Shown: positions 27,657 to 36,846, counted from the first letter of the stretch. The stretch: DNA of 64,000 nucleotides from Verrucomicrobiota bacterium (GCA_016716505.1 JADJWF010000001.1:124001-188000); one strand, 5' to 3'. Notes: a model not told the origin generated them from the letters alone. Numbers and translations: made by a program.

Positions 27657-28396
27657 CAGTTGTGGAGCGGCGGCTTACCAGCCGCCGCTGAGTTGTCCGG
27701 CTTGGCTGGGTGGCTGGCAAGCCGCACTTCCCCGTTTTCCTTGGCGGCTGCCAGGCCGCCGCTCTGCCCCTCCACGGCGAACGCGCGGCAGGGGCAGCCG
27801 TCGCCGCCCTCGATTTTCAGCGGCAGCGCGGCAAAGAAGGTTTTCGGCCCGGCCAGTTGCTCCAGGTTCGTCAGCCCCTCCACAATGACCACACCGCCGC
27901 CCAGCAGGACTTTGTGGATCAACGTCACCTCCGGCAGATGGTTCACGTCCGCCACCGACGGCGGTTCGACGCCGAGGATTCTCACGCCGTGCGCGACGCA
28001 CCAGCGCGCCAGGGCCTCGCTTACGCGCGGCAGGCCGTCGCGATAGAGCGCGGGGTTGTCCGCGTGCGCGCTCCAGCCGGTGTGCAGCAACAAACTGTCA
28101 CCGGGTTGGAATTGATTTGCGACCGTGCCCAAATGAGTGATCTCGATCAGGGCGCGCGGCGGCAGGTTTGGAATCCTGACCACCCAGGCCGGCCCCATGA
28201 GCCGGTCGAGAGGCATCTGGTCAATCGTTTCCGGGCCGGCGCCAAAATGGACGGGGGCATCCAAGTGCGTGCCGCAATGCGAGTAAAGATGGAGCGTGCG
28301 CGCGTTCCAGCCGTCGCGTTCGAGGGTGCGCGCCGTTTCCCAATCCACCCCGCGCTGGCCGCGGCGCAGGGTGAGAGTGAGGTCAATCAGCCGCAT
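27656..28396 (-). CDS. Cyclase-family protein (kynurenine formamidase-like metal hydrolase)
   Basis: A 246-residue cytoplasmic enzyme of the cyclase family, metal-dependent hydrolases that act on amides or lactones. It starts MRLIDLTLTLRRGQRGVDWE and carries the signature metal motif HCGTHLDAPVHF near residues 40-51, then LLHTGWSAH and VRILGVEPPSVAD with VLLGGGVVIVEGLTNLEQL. The family part ends near GDGCPCRAFAVEG; the last 36 residues are translated from BIME copy B and share their sequence with the end of the transposase. The stop shares a base with the transposase start. A role in opening a sugar lactone would fit the cluster but is inference. Confidence 0.87.
   Translation of the reverse strand: MRLIDLTLTLRRGQRGVDWETARTLERDGWNARTLHLYSHCGTHLDAPVHFGAGPETIDQMPLDRLMGPAWVVRIPNLPPRALIEITHLGTVANQFQPGDSLLLHTGWSAHADNPALYRDGLPRVSEALARWCVAHGVRILGVEPPSVADVNHLPEVTLIHKVLLGGGVVIVEGLTNLEQLAGPKTFFAALPLKIEGGDGCPCRAFAVEGQSGGLAAAKENGEVRLASHPAKPDNSAAAGKPPLHN
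27664..27764. repeat. BIME copy B (paired REP palindromes)
   Basis: 101 bases almost identical to copy A and in the same orientation, so the two copies are direct repeats around the transposase gene. It encodes the C-terminus of the cyclase-family protein. Confidence 0.85.
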
Positions 28397-28400
28397 GAGG

Positions 28401-28488
28401 GGAGGAACGGCGGCTTACGAGCCGCCGCGGAGAGAAGCGTGATGGGCGGGTTTAAGGGGAATCCCGGCGGCTGGTAAGCCGCCGCTCC
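28401..28488. repeat. BIME copy C (diverged)
   Basis: An REP unit GGCGGCTTACGAGCCGCCGC and an inverted unit GGCTGGTAAGCCGCCGCTCC, 34 bases apart, lie between the dehydrogenase stop and the cyclase start. The spacer differs from copies A and B. Confidence 0.8.
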
Positions 28489-28527
28489 GACCGCCGCTGC
28501 GGTAGTCGCCTGTTTCGTGGACGCCGC

Positions 28528-29634
28528 TCATAACTGTTCGATGATTTTGTCGGTCAGTTGCGTCGTAGTCAGCCGACCACCAAGATCGGCGGTGCGCAGC
28601 GTGGGGTCGGCATATACCTGCTCAACGGCCCGACGGATGCGGGCCGCGGCAGCCACGGTGTCAGGGTGGGCCAGCCATTCGAGCATCATCGCCGCCGAGA
28701 GAATCATGGCGGTGGGATTGGCGATGCCTTTTCCGGCAATGTCCGGCGCGGTGCCGTGCGAAGGCTGAAACACCGCGCACTCGTCGCCGATGTCCGCCGA
28801 CGGCGCCATGCCCATGCCGCCCACCAGCGCGGCGATCAGGTCCGAGAGTATGTCGCCAAAGAGATTCTCCGTGAGCAACACGTCGAAGCGCCGCGGGTCC
28901 TTGATGAGAAACAGCGAGGCGGCGTCCACGTAAACGTGGTCGGCCTGCACGTCAGGGAATTCCTTCGCCACGTCGTTGAACACCTGGCGGAAGAACACCA
29001 TCGAGGGCATGACGTTGGCCTTGTCCACGAGCGTGACATGGCCGCGGCGTTTGCGGGACTCGCGAAAGGCGGCGCGGGCGATGCGCTCGGTGCCGCGGCG
29101 GGTGATGGTCATCAAGTCACAGACGCGGTCCGCATTCACGCTGTGACCGTGGTGACGGGTGGAGAACAGACCCTCGGTGTTCTCGCGCACCAACAGCAGG
29201 TCGAGGTCACCGGCGTGGAAATTCTTCAACGGACTGTCGTTCGTGTGGTAAAGACGCACGGGCCGCAAACCGCAGTAGAGGTCGAGTCGCTCGCGCAGGT
29301 CAATCTGCGGGGTCAACTCGCGGCCATCGGGCCAGCGCACGCTCGGCAGCCCCATTGCGCCAAGCAACACCGCGTCCGCGCGGCGGCACGCTTCAAACGC
29401 AGCCTCGGGCAACGGGTCGCCGTGACGGAGATACTCCGCCGCGCCGACGGGCTGCTCGGTGAACGCGAGGCGCGCTCCGCGCATTGCGGGCTGCAAGTGA
29501 CACAGCACGCGAAGCGCCTCCGCGCACACTTCCGGGCCGATGCCGTCGCCGGGCAGGACGGCGATTTCAAAGACCCGCTCCGTGGTGGCGACGGACGCGG
29601 ACGGAGCGGGGTCAACCGAGTGTTTCAAGGGCAT
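28528..29634 (-). CDS. Isocitrate/isopropylmalate dehydrogenase-family protein
   Basis: A 368-residue beta-decarboxylating dehydrogenase acting on a 2-hydroxy acid with NAD(P). It opens IAVLPGDGIGPEVCAEALR; LRERLDLYCGLRPVRLY supplies the substrate arginines; VRENTEGLFS, LVDKANVMPSM and LTENLFGDILSDL give the catalytic Tyr/Lys and metal Asp regions; FQPSHGTAPDIAGKGIANP is the nucleotide loop. Members include LeuB, Icd and tartrate/malate dehydrogenases. Beside a sugar-acid kinase and carrier, a tartrate/malate-like role is more likely than leucine synthesis, but that is inferred from context. It begins four bases after the DUF5060 gene ends, so they are co-transcribed. Confidence 0.9.
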   Translation of the reverse strand: MPLKHSVDPAPSASVATTERVFEIAVLPGDGIGPEVCAEALRVLCHLQPAMRGARLAFTEQPVGAAEYLRHGDPLPEAAFEACRRADAVLLGAMGLPSVRWPDGRELTPQIDLRERLDLYCGLRPVRLYHTNDSPLKNFHAGDLDLLLVRENTEGLFSTRHHGHSVNADRVCDLMTITRRGTERIARAAFRESRKRRGHVTLVDKANVMPSMVFFRQVFNDVAKEFPDVQADHVYVDAASLFLIKDPRRFDVLLTENLFGDILSDLIAALVGGMGMAPSADIGDECAVFQPSHGTAPDIAGKGIANPTAMILSAAMMLEWLAHPDTVAAAARIRRAVEQVYADPTLRTADLGGRLTTTQLTDKIIEQL

Positions 29635-29638
29635 CCTT

Positions 29639-32407
29639 TCACGGTCGCACCAAGACTACCCAATCCTGCTCCGGATCCTCTGGTGGTTGGCCGAGGTCCA
29701 CCACGCCACCGCCCTGGACACGAGCGACCGAGCCGGTCCGCAGCGGCCCGCCCGCGCGGGGGTTGAACCACTCGACGCGGAAGGACTTCGCCGCGCCGGC
29801 AAGGTTCAGCGAGGTCGTGCCACCGTTGGGCAAATACACGAGGTAAAGTTCGCCTGCCCTGGCCAGGCAGTATTTCGAGTTGTCATTCTTCTCGTTGCCA
29901 ATGAGCGCGTTGGCGTTGTGCATTTCCCAGAATGGAATCTTGTTCGCGAGAAAGAACTCCAGCGCGATGCGGCAGTAGTCCCACGATTGATCACGGCTGC
30001 GCCAGTCTTCGCACACTAGGTCATTCTGCGGCAGCGCGTAGCCGAAATAGTATTCCACCCCCGCCCCCCCGGCCATGAGGTTGCCCCAGAGCGTGAGTTT
30101 GCGGATGCCGTGCAGGTCGTAGCCCACGTCCTTGCCGTCGCGCGTTTTGCCGGCGTAGCCAGCGTAGCTCGGGTCGGGCGGCACACCGGTCTCGGCGCTG
30201 CCCTGCTCGTCGTTGGCAACGACCCACCGCCGACCAGCCCTGGCGGAGTCGGTAACCCAGCGCAGCGTCCAGCGATGGACCTGGTTCCAAGCGCATTGCA
30301 CGGAAGCTCCTGCCAGCAGGGAACCCTCGCCCAGCAGCGGCACATACACGCGTTCCTGCCAGTCCGGGTAGGTGTGAATGACCACGGAGTGGCGGTAGGG
30401 ATCGTGGTCGTGGAAGTAGCGGGCCATCGCGCGCTGCACTTCCGTAGTCTGCGTGTTCTCCTCGCCGAGATTCCAGTTGAGCGCGAGGTGATGAGCGAAA
30501 CGCGCGATGAGTTCGCGGTAATACAGCTTCCGCTCGACGCCCAATTCGCCCGCATCCAGAGCCTGCGCGGCGCCCGGCCCTTGGAGGTCGTCGTTCTCGG
30601 TCTCCTGGGTCTTGAAGTGCAGAAAGAGGCCGAGTCGCTGGGCGTGTTCAAAGACCCTCTCCCATTGATCCAGCTTGGAGCAGTCGTAGTTCAACTTCGC
30701 GTCGCGCGCGACAAAGGGCCAGACATTGTCGCCGTCGCCGCCGGCGTTGTAGGTCAGGAACGACACGGCATTGCAGCCCTTGCCGGCTAGGTAATTGAGC
30801 GCGCCGATCAGGCCCTTGCCCTTGCCGTCCTTCCAGGTCGGGTCGCCGGGCTTCCAGTCCTGCACGTGGGGCTGCCAGGTCTTGAGTCCGGCGGGCGCGG
30901 CCTCACCGGGACGGGCGGGCGTGCCGGCGGGCTTGTGAGCGGTGGTGCCGTCGAAGTCCACATAAGCGAGCAGCGTCTCCGGGGCGTCCGCACCCGCTTT
31001 GAGGAAGAACTCCTGCGTGCCGGCGAATTGAAGGTGATGCCGGCCCACGTACTGCAGGCGGCCGCGAGCGCGGAAGTCGCGACCGGTCTTGTCAGTGGGG
31101 CCGACAGTGAACGTGCCGGTCCGGCCGTCAAAGGGCGTAACTTTCTCGACCGGAGCGTGGTCATCCACGGCGGCGTGCGGGCCTTTCAAGAAGCTGACCG
31201 TGTAGGTCCAGGTGCCGGGCTTGTCCGGAGAAAGGTGCGCGCGCCATTTCGTGCCGGACTCGGCGGAGGTTTCACCCGCGTTGCCGTCGGCGGCAAAATA
31301 GCCCGGTACCTGGTAGTCCGGCGCGCCGGACTCATGGCGGAAGCGCACGGTGAGACGGTAATCCGTGAAGGGATTCGGGTTCAGGTCGCGCTCGTGGGCG
31401 AACGGGCCATCCAGGGTTAGCGTCACTTTGTGCCATTGTTTCAAGTCACCCGTGACGGTGACACCCCCTTTGCCATCTGGGAAACGCGGCTGGACCAGAG
31501 CCTTGGCGGCGGCAGCGGCGGCGTCCTTGTCGAGATTCGCGTGAATCCACGCCGCGAGCGTGCTGCTGCCCCGGCCGTAACCCCCGGGCAGTTCACGCAG
31601 GTCTCGGGTTTGGATTGCGGGCGGCGGACCCCAGTGGGAGGGGAAAGGTTTGTTCGCTGCCACCAGCGGGAGCGGCGGCGGCAATTGCCCGGACTTCACG
31701 ATGGGTGCCGGTCCGCCACCGGTCGGTTGATACTCCGGCCGGTTGACCAGAATGAACTTGTCGAACTCGAACCCATCCTCGCGCAGGCTGAACTGGACGG
31801 TGTGTTCACCGGGCGTGGGGATGTCCAGGTAGATGGCGTGCGGCACGCCGCAGTGTTCCTGTTCGGTGCGTTGCTTGCTTTCCCATCGCCAGGAGTCCTT
31901 GCCGTCGCACCATTGCATGCGCTGGCCGCTGGCCGGCCATTGCCCGTTCAGGCCGACGTGTAACCCGTTGTCCTCGGTGCCGGTCGAGTAGGCCCGCACC
32001 CAAACGTAATAGCGGCCCGGGCTGCCGAAGTGAATGCGGTAGCTCAGCACCGCCGCACGGCCGGGTTCGGGGAAAAAGTTCTCGCCCGAGATGAGCGGGT
32101 CGCTGTGAGTGCGGCGGGTGTCGGGCAGGGCCTCGAGATACGCGCCGCCGCTCGCGCCGGCCACGTGCGAAGGGTCCCCGTCCGGCTCAACGGACGGCGC
32201 TTGGTCGCGCGTGGTGAGGTGCCAGGCGCGCTTCTCCGTCAGCGTCTGCTCGAAAAAATGCTCCGCTTCGACCGCGACCAGTCCGTCGCGCTCCTCAAAG
32301 ACGAGGTCGCGTCCGACGATCGGGCGCGTGAGGGAGAGCGAGTCGGGCTGAGCGGCCCAGGGCAGGCCAACCAGCGCGAGGGCGAGGGGCAGTGTCGTTT
32401 TGAACAT
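29639..32407 (-). CDS. DUF5060-containing secreted glycosidase-like protein
   Basis: A 922-residue exported protein. After a signal peptide (residues 1-20) come a carbohydrate-binding-like region (GLVAVEAEHFFEQ, GRYYVWVRAYSTG, GEHTVQFSLREDGFEFDKFIL; to about 250), an Ig-like DUF5060 domain (about 315-445, KWHKVTLTLDGP and PGTWTYTVSFL), and a TIM barrel of the DUF4038/apiosidase group with FFLKAGADAPETLLAYVDFD, WNLGEENTQT and HTYPDWQERVY. The end, YLVYLPNGGTTSLNL and FRVEWFNPRAGG, matches the small domain that follows such barrels. Plant or algal polysaccharide breakdown is likely, but linkage is unknown. Confidence 0.86.
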   Translation of the reverse strand: MFKTTLPLALALVGLPWAAQPDSLSLTRPIVGRDLVFEERDGLVAVEAEHFFEQTLTEKRAWHLTTRDQAPSVEPDGDPSHVAGASGGAYLEALPDTRRTHSDPLISGENFFPEPGRAAVLSYRIHFGSPGRYYVWVRAYSTGTEDNGLHVGLNGQWPASGQRMQWCDGKDSWRWESKQRTEQEHCGVPHAIYLDIPTPGEHTVQFSLREDGFEFDKFILVNRPEYQPTGGGPAPIVKSGQLPPPLPLVAANKPFPSHWGPPPAIQTRDLRELPGGYGRGSSTLAAWIHANLDKDAAAAAAKALVQPRFPDGKGGVTVTGDLKQWHKVTLTLDGPFAHERDLNPNPFTDYRLTVRFRHESGAPDYQVPGYFAADGNAGETSAESGTKWRAHLSPDKPGTWTYTVSFLKGPHAAVDDHAPVEKVTPFDGRTGTFTVGPTDKTGRDFRARGRLQYVGRHHLQFAGTQEFFLKAGADAPETLLAYVDFDGTTAHKPAGTPARPGEAAPAGLKTWQPHVQDWKPGDPTWKDGKGKGLIGALNYLAGKGCNAVSFLTYNAGGDGDNVWPFVARDAKLNYDCSKLDQWERVFEHAQRLGLFLHFKTQETENDDLQGPGAAQALDAGELGVERKLYYRELIARFAHHLALNWNLGEENTQTTEVQRAMARYFHDHDPYRHSVVIHTYPDWQERVYVPLLGEGSLLAGASVQCAWNQVHRWTLRWVTDSARAGRRWVVANDEQGSAETGVPPDPSYAGYAGKTRDGKDVGYDLHGIRKLTLWGNLMAGGAGVEYYFGYALPQNDLVCEDWRSRDQSWDYCRIALEFFLANKIPFWEMHNANALIGNEKNDNSKYCLARAGELYLVYLPNGGTTSLNLAGAAKSFRVEWFNPRAGGPLRTGSVARVQGGGVVDLGQPPEDPEQDWVVLVRP

Positions 32408-32494
32408 AAAGCGAGTCTGTCAGTTGGGCGGTCGGTTGTCAGCGGCCGATAGACTTGAACCGCAGAGCGGGTGCGCGCGGCGACCGGACGGGGC

Positions 32495-33328
32495 CTACTC
32501 CCGCGACGTGCTGCGCTCCATCAGCCATTCGAGGTCTTTGTTTTCCGGGGACGGGGTCAATGGCGCGGTGGGCTTGAGCGTGCGCGGGTCGCGCCACCGG
32601 CGGATTTCCGAGTGCCCGTCGGCAAACGAGATGCCGCCGGCGTCGCCGTGGAAGGTCGCGGGCAGGTTCCCGATGGTCCACAGGCGTGGGTTGCGCGGCT
32701 GAAAGCCGTCCATCAACACGACAAAGAACCCGTCGTTCAGATGGTCCGGGCGCTCGTCAATGAACACCCAGAGCTGGCTCGGCGGTGGGCTGTTGAAGTC
32801 GCTGCTCTTGCGAAAAATGCGGTATCCCGGCGATACAATGCCATCGGTCTCGAAGCCGACGTAGCCATTGGCGGACAGGCTGCGAACCCGCGGCTTTCCG
32901 CCCACACTGACCTTGTCGCCGGGACACTTGTAGGAAGTGATGGCACCGGCCATGTAGGCGCCCAGTTGCGCGTTGCGGAGCAGCGCGGTGTTTGTGTTGT
33001 CGGAATTGCCGGGTGAGAAATCCATCCAGCCGACCACCCAGCTTTTCTCCAGCGTCGTGGCCACGGCCGGGTGGGTGCCCCGGGCCCGGTCCCCCCCGAT
33101 GTTGCCGGGCAATTGGTCGTCGTGGTCCATCGGAAACTGCAGCCAGGCCAGGGTGAGTTGGCGGGTGTTGTTCATGCAATAGATACCCTGGGCCTTGCCC
33201 TTGGCGCGGCTCAACGCCGGCAACAACATCCCGGCGAGGATGGCGATGATGGCGATCACCACGAGCAGTTCGATGAGGGTAAAGCCTCGCGCCTCGTGCT
33301 GCCGGATTGTTGGCCGGGGTCGCCTCAT
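32495..33328 (-). CDS. Pseudopilin-like protein (prepilin-type N-terminus)
   Basis: A 277-residue protein with a basic lead (MRRPRPTIRQHEARG) and then the prepilin hydrophobic helix FTLIELLVVIAIIAILAGML, cleaved by prepilin peptidase before the Phe in relatives. The globular part has CMNNTRQLTLAWLQFPMDHDDQLPGN and, near the end, GDAGGISFADGHSEIRRWRDP, typical of the PVC-phylum family. ATG 33328 is used. It follows the secreted protein gene 33423-35396 on the same strand and may be its operon partner. Confidence 0.9.
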   Translation of the reverse strand: MRRPRPTIRQHEARGFTLIELLVVIAIIAILAGMLLPALSRAKGKAQGIYCMNNTRQLTLAWLQFPMDHDDQLPGNIGGDRARGTHPAVATTLEKSWVVGWMDFSPGNSDNTNTALLRNAQLGAYMAGAITSYKCPGDKVSVGGKPRVRSLSANGYVGFETDGIVSPGYRIFRKSSDFNSPPPSQLWVFIDERPDHLNDGFFVVLMDGFQPRNPRLWTIGNLPATFHGDAGGISFADGHSEIRRWRDPRTLKPTAPLTPSPENKDLEWLMERSTSRE

Positions 33329-33422
33329 GGCTTCACCTGGGGATTGATTCGGGCAGAACCCGCCCGGCGGCGCCGACCAGGGCCGGAAACACCACCGGAC
33401 GGGTGTCTCAATTTCTCGAAGC

Positions 33423-35396
33423 CTAGCGGCGCAACCGGAAGAACTTCGTCCCCGTGGCCGGCACGCGCTGCGGGTTGGCCTGATTGGCCGCATCGGTCCA
33501 AACGCCCGTGACGGCCGACGCCTCCTGCAAGGTGCCGCCGCCGGTCCAGGAGAGGATGACGTCGTTGCCCTCCCGGGTCACCGGGTTGAAACGGGGCGGT
33601 TCATCCGGGAGGTTGAGGACCCAGCGGATGGTGGCGTCGAAGATCGCCCAACCGTTTTCGTTCCAGTTCGCCACCATACCCGGGCCGGCAATGCCCATCT
33701 GTACACGTCGAGCTGGGAAGACGTAGTCGCCGGTATCCGTGCCGGCCTGCACGCCAAAAACTGCCGGGGTCGTTCCGTTGAGGGCGGTGCCGAGCAGACC
33801 AAAGGCGTAGTCAGGCGCCGTCGAGGCGCTGTGCCACGTGCCGCTGGTGACGCCCTCCTTGACGAGGCGGACCGTGCCAGACAGTCCAGCGGCAAACGGC
33901 GAGAGCGGATCGGTGACGGTCATGGAGACGAAGTCCGCACCGGCGATTTGCGTGCCACCTGGACCGAGGCGCCAGTCCGCCACGTTGGCCTGCTCGACGT
34001 TGATCGCCGGGATGGGCAGGTCGTTGTTGCGCAGGAAATTGATGTACGGCCGGGCGCTACCGGAAGAGACCGCCTCGGAGTTCCAAATCAGTTTGTACTG
34101 CATCAGGAACGCCTTGCCCGCCTCCGGGTCCGCGTTGCCGGAACTCTGGGCGGACACGGTGCCCTCCGGCAGGTTGTCCACGTCCATGCCAAACTGGGAA
34201 GCCAGGCGTTGCGCGATGAGGGTGTCGCCCGCGCTCAGCCCCACGACCAGCGCCTTTTGCCCGGTCCGGGTCTGGAAGGCCCAGGAGCCCACGGCGCCGG
34301 CGTACTCGACGGTCACATTCACGGTGCGGCCGCCGCCCCAGCCGCCGGGCGGATTGTAGGTCAAGGTCGTCCGGTTCCCCTGCGTGCTCGAGCTGAAGGT
34401 GACCGGGGAGTTGTTGACCTTCAGCACGGGGGTGTGGGCGCCGAGGTTGACCAACACGACTTCGATCGGCGCGTTTTCCGCCACCCCACTGGCGGCGATT
34501 CCCGGGCTGACCGAATCCACGTACGGCCGCGATGGCACGGTCAAAGTCCGGAATGCCTTCACCGCCGCGGCATCGTCGGCGTCGTTCACGAGACTACGCT
34601 GCGTGTCCTCGGCATCGGCGGTAAAGAATTCGACCTGTGCGGAGACGCCCCCGAACACCGTGTGGACGATGCGAAAGCCATAAACCCCGGCCTGCTGCAC
34701 CTCGAGCACGGCCTTGCGCACCGCCAGGCCCGCATTGGAATCAAACCACACCACCGGCTGCCGAAACAGATCGCGCGGGTCGTTGCGGTGGATGGCAATC
34801 TGCACGGCGTCGTAAGCGTTCACGCCGATGGTGATCAGACCCTGCGGCAATTCGAGCCAGGCGATTTCCTCCCAGGCAAAGGCGTTCACATTGCCCGTGG
34901 CGGAGTAGGAGTCATCCGTCCAGCCGGGGAGCCCCGGGTAACGCCGGTCCGGATGACCGGTGAACGAGTTGAACAGGCCCTCGTCCAGCGGCTCGTTGGG
35001 CGGCGCGGCGTTGATGCTGTAATTGATCACCGTGGTGTTGGTGAACGTGCCGTCGGCGGCGACCGGATTGGGGTCGAATGGATCCGGATGCTCCGGGGTT
35101 TGCACGAGATTGAGGTAGGGCGCGGGCGGATTGAGCGTGTTGTCAATCAACTCGTCCCGGAGTTGGGCATTGGCCCGGCCAATCGAGGCGTTGAACGACT
35201 GGCTTTGCCGGGCGATGTGAACCTTGCCGACGAAGCCGCGCTGCGCGGCGTCCCCCGAGCCCGCAGGGTAGGCGTGGTCGGCGGGGATGACGATGGGCTG
35301 CTGAGCCTGGAGCAGGACTCCGGTCAGCAGACCGGCGCCGAGGGCGACGCGGGTCAACCCCCGGAGGGTGAGCAGATGCGTTTTGGATGTCTTCAT
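33423..35396 (-). CDS. Secreted protein of unknown function with C-terminal FYRL-like module
   Basis: A 657-residue exported protein beginning with a signal peptide that ends ALGAGLLTGVLLQAQQ. The middle contains a carbohydrate-binding-like beta-rich section (DEGLFNSFTGHPDRRYPGLPG, WLELPQGLITIGVNAYDAVQI), an Ig-like section with YVDSVSPGIAASGV, and a flavodoxin/THUA-like section (KALVVGLSAGDTLIAQRL). The end, ILSWTGGGTLQEASAVTGVW to FFRLRR, is the recurrent module described in the findings. The open frame reaches upstream to 35687, but ATG 35396 starts the signal peptide. No enzymatic function is recognised. Confidence 0.75.
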   Translation of the reverse strand: MKTSKTHLLTLRGLTRVALGAGLLTGVLLQAQQPIVIPADHAYPAGSGDAAQRGFVGKVHIARQSQSFNASIGRANAQLRDELIDNTLNPPAPYLNLVQTPEHPDPFDPNPVAADGTFTNTTVINYSINAAPPNEPLDEGLFNSFTGHPDRRYPGLPGWTDDSYSATGNVNAFAWEEIAWLELPQGLITIGVNAYDAVQIAIHRNDPRDLFRQPVVWFDSNAGLAVRKAVLEVQQAGVYGFRIVHTVFGGVSAQVEFFTADAEDTQRSLVNDADDAAAVKAFRTLTVPSRPYVDSVSPGIAASGVAENAPIEVVLVNLGAHTPVLKVNNSPVTFSSSTQGNRTTLTYNPPGGWGGGRTVNVTVEYAGAVGSWAFQTRTGQKALVVGLSAGDTLIAQRLASQFGMDVDNLPEGTVSAQSSGNADPEAGKAFLMQYKLIWNSEAVSSGSARPYINFLRNNDLPIPAINVEQANVADWRLGPGGTQIAGADFVSMTVTDPLSPFAAGLSGTVRLVKEGVTSGTWHSASTAPDYAFGLLGTALNGTTPAVFGVQAGTDTGDYVFPARRVQMGIAGPGMVANWNENGWAIFDATIRWVLNLPDEPPRFNPVTREGNDVILSWTGGGTLQEASAVTGVWTDAANQANPQRVPATGTKFFRLRR

Positions 35397-35639
35397 GATG
35401 CGTTTGCTTTGCGGGTCGGTTGAGGTGGGTTTCGTGAATCCTTGCCAGGGGTGTTCGCCGCGCGACCTCCCCGACCGGGGCCGCCCGAGGTCTTTAGGCA
35501 TCAAGGCCTGCCCCGACTCCAGGCCTGCCGAGAAACTCGAGAACTGCCGCACGGAGCGCGGGCGGGCCACAGCGCAGTTGGAGCGGGCGAACATGCGTGG
35601 GAGCTTGCTCGGCCCGGCCTGACCCGTCCATACGCCTTT

Positions 35640-35673
35640 CCGTAATTTTCTTGTGTTTTTACGGCAGTAACGG
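35640..35673. promoter_or_regulatory. Candidate operator upstream of the XylR-type regulator
   Basis: CCGTAA and TTACGG form an inverted pair 13 bases apart, followed by a third copy in the same orientation (GTAACGG). They lie 13-46 bases before the regulator start, in the divergent intergenic region, where an autoregulatory site would be expected. This is a pattern only; no promoter boxes were assigned. Confidence 0.35.
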
Positions 35674-35685
35674 CAGAAGGCGGCC

Positions 35686-36846
35686 ATGGCTCCTCAACGC
35701 GCCTCTGGAACACGGCGCCGTTTTCAGGTTGCCCTGTTGATCGAGACTTCGAACGCCTTCGCCCGCGAAGTCCTCCTGGGCGTCCGGGATTGGATGGAGG
35801 CCCACGACACCTGGGCCGTGCATCTCTCCGAACAGGGCCGTGGCAACGAGCCGCCGGGCTGGCTGCGGCACTGGCAGGGGCACGGCATCATCGCGCGCGT
35901 CGAAACCCGGGAAATCGCCGCCGCGGTGCGCCGCCGCAATGTGCCCGTGGTCAACGTCAGTGCGGCCGGCGTCACGGAAGAATTCCCCACCGTCATCAGC
36001 GACAGCGCCGGCATTGCCCGGGCCGCCGCGGAACACCTGCGCGAGCGTGGCCTGCGCCAGTTCGGCTACTGCGGGGACGCCCGTTTTGCCTGGTCCGAGA
36101 GCCACGGCCGGCACTTTGCGGCGCTCGTTTCCCGCTGGGGCTGTACCTGCCAAACCTATCCGGCCGCCGTGGACGACGCCGCCGACTGGGACCGCGAGCA
36201 GGAAAAGCTCCGGGCGTGGTTGCGCGTGCTGCCCCGGCCGTGCGGGGTCATGGTGTGCTACGACATCCGGGGGCAACAGGTTCTGGATGTCTGCCGCGCG
36301 CTGGGGCTCCGGGTGCCGGATGACCTCGCGGTCATCGGCCAGCACAACGACGCGCTGCTGTGCGAGCTGTGCAACCCGCCCCTCAGCAGCGTCATCCCCA
36401 ACGCCCGCCAAGTGGGCTGGGAAGCGGCGGCGATGCTGGACCGCTGGATGCACGGTCGCGCGCCCCGGGTGAAGCGCCTTGAAATCCCACCCCTGGGTGT
36501 GGCCACCCGACAGTCCACCGACCTAGTCGCCGTGGGCGACGAGCGCCTGGCCCGCGCCGCCCGTTACATCCGGGAGCATTACCGACAGCCGTTCATGGTG
36601 GACGAACTGGCGCGGGCGGCGGGACTGTCACGCTCCTTGCTGGAGCGAAACTACCGCGCGGCGTTTGGTCTGGCCCCGTGGGAACACGTCTTGAAGCTGC
36701 GACTGCGCGACGCCGAGGCGCTGTTGGTGCAGACCCGGTGGAGCGTCGCCGAAATTGCCGAGCGAACCGGCTTTGGCGCGGCGGCATACTTCAGCGCCGC
36801 CTTTCGCCGGCTCACGGGCCGCCCGCCCTCCGCCCTGCGCGGGTAG
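35686..36846 (+). CDS. XylR-type AraC-family transcriptional regulator
   Basis: A 386-residue regulator. Residues about 12-275 are a periplasmic-binding-protein-like sensor domain as in XylR/LacI (ALLIETSNAFAREVLLGVRDW, then PVVNVSAAG, VISDSAGIARAAAEHL, RPCGVMVCYDIRGQQVLDV and DDLAVIGQHNDALLCEL). Residues about 284-385 are the AraC-type DNA-binding domain with MVDELARAAGLSRSLLERNY and WSVAEIAERTGFGAAAYFSAAF. The start ATG 35686 is preceded by AGAAGG. It is divergent from the secreted-protein operon, so a regulator of that locus is the natural guess; its ligand, probably a sugar, is unknown. Part of it is duplicated downstream at 37101-37440. Confidence 0.93.
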   Translation: MAPQRASGTRRRFQVALLIETSNAFAREVLLGVRDWMEAHDTWAVHLSEQGRGNEPPGWLRHWQGHGIIARVETREIAAAVRRRNVPVVNVSAAGVTEEFPTVISDSAGIARAAAEHLRERGLRQFGYCGDARFAWSESHGRHFAALVSRWGCTCQTYPAAVDDAADWDREQEKLRAWLRVLPRPCGVMVCYDIRGQQVLDVCRALGLRVPDDLAVIGQHNDALLCELCNPPLSSVIPNARQVGWEAAAMLDRWMHGRAPRVKRLEIPPLGVATRQSTDLVAVGDERLARAARYIREHYRQPFMVDELARAAGLSRSLLERNYRAAFGLAPWEHVLKLRLRDAEALLVQTRWSVAEIAERTGFGAAAYFSAAFRRLTGRPPSALRG

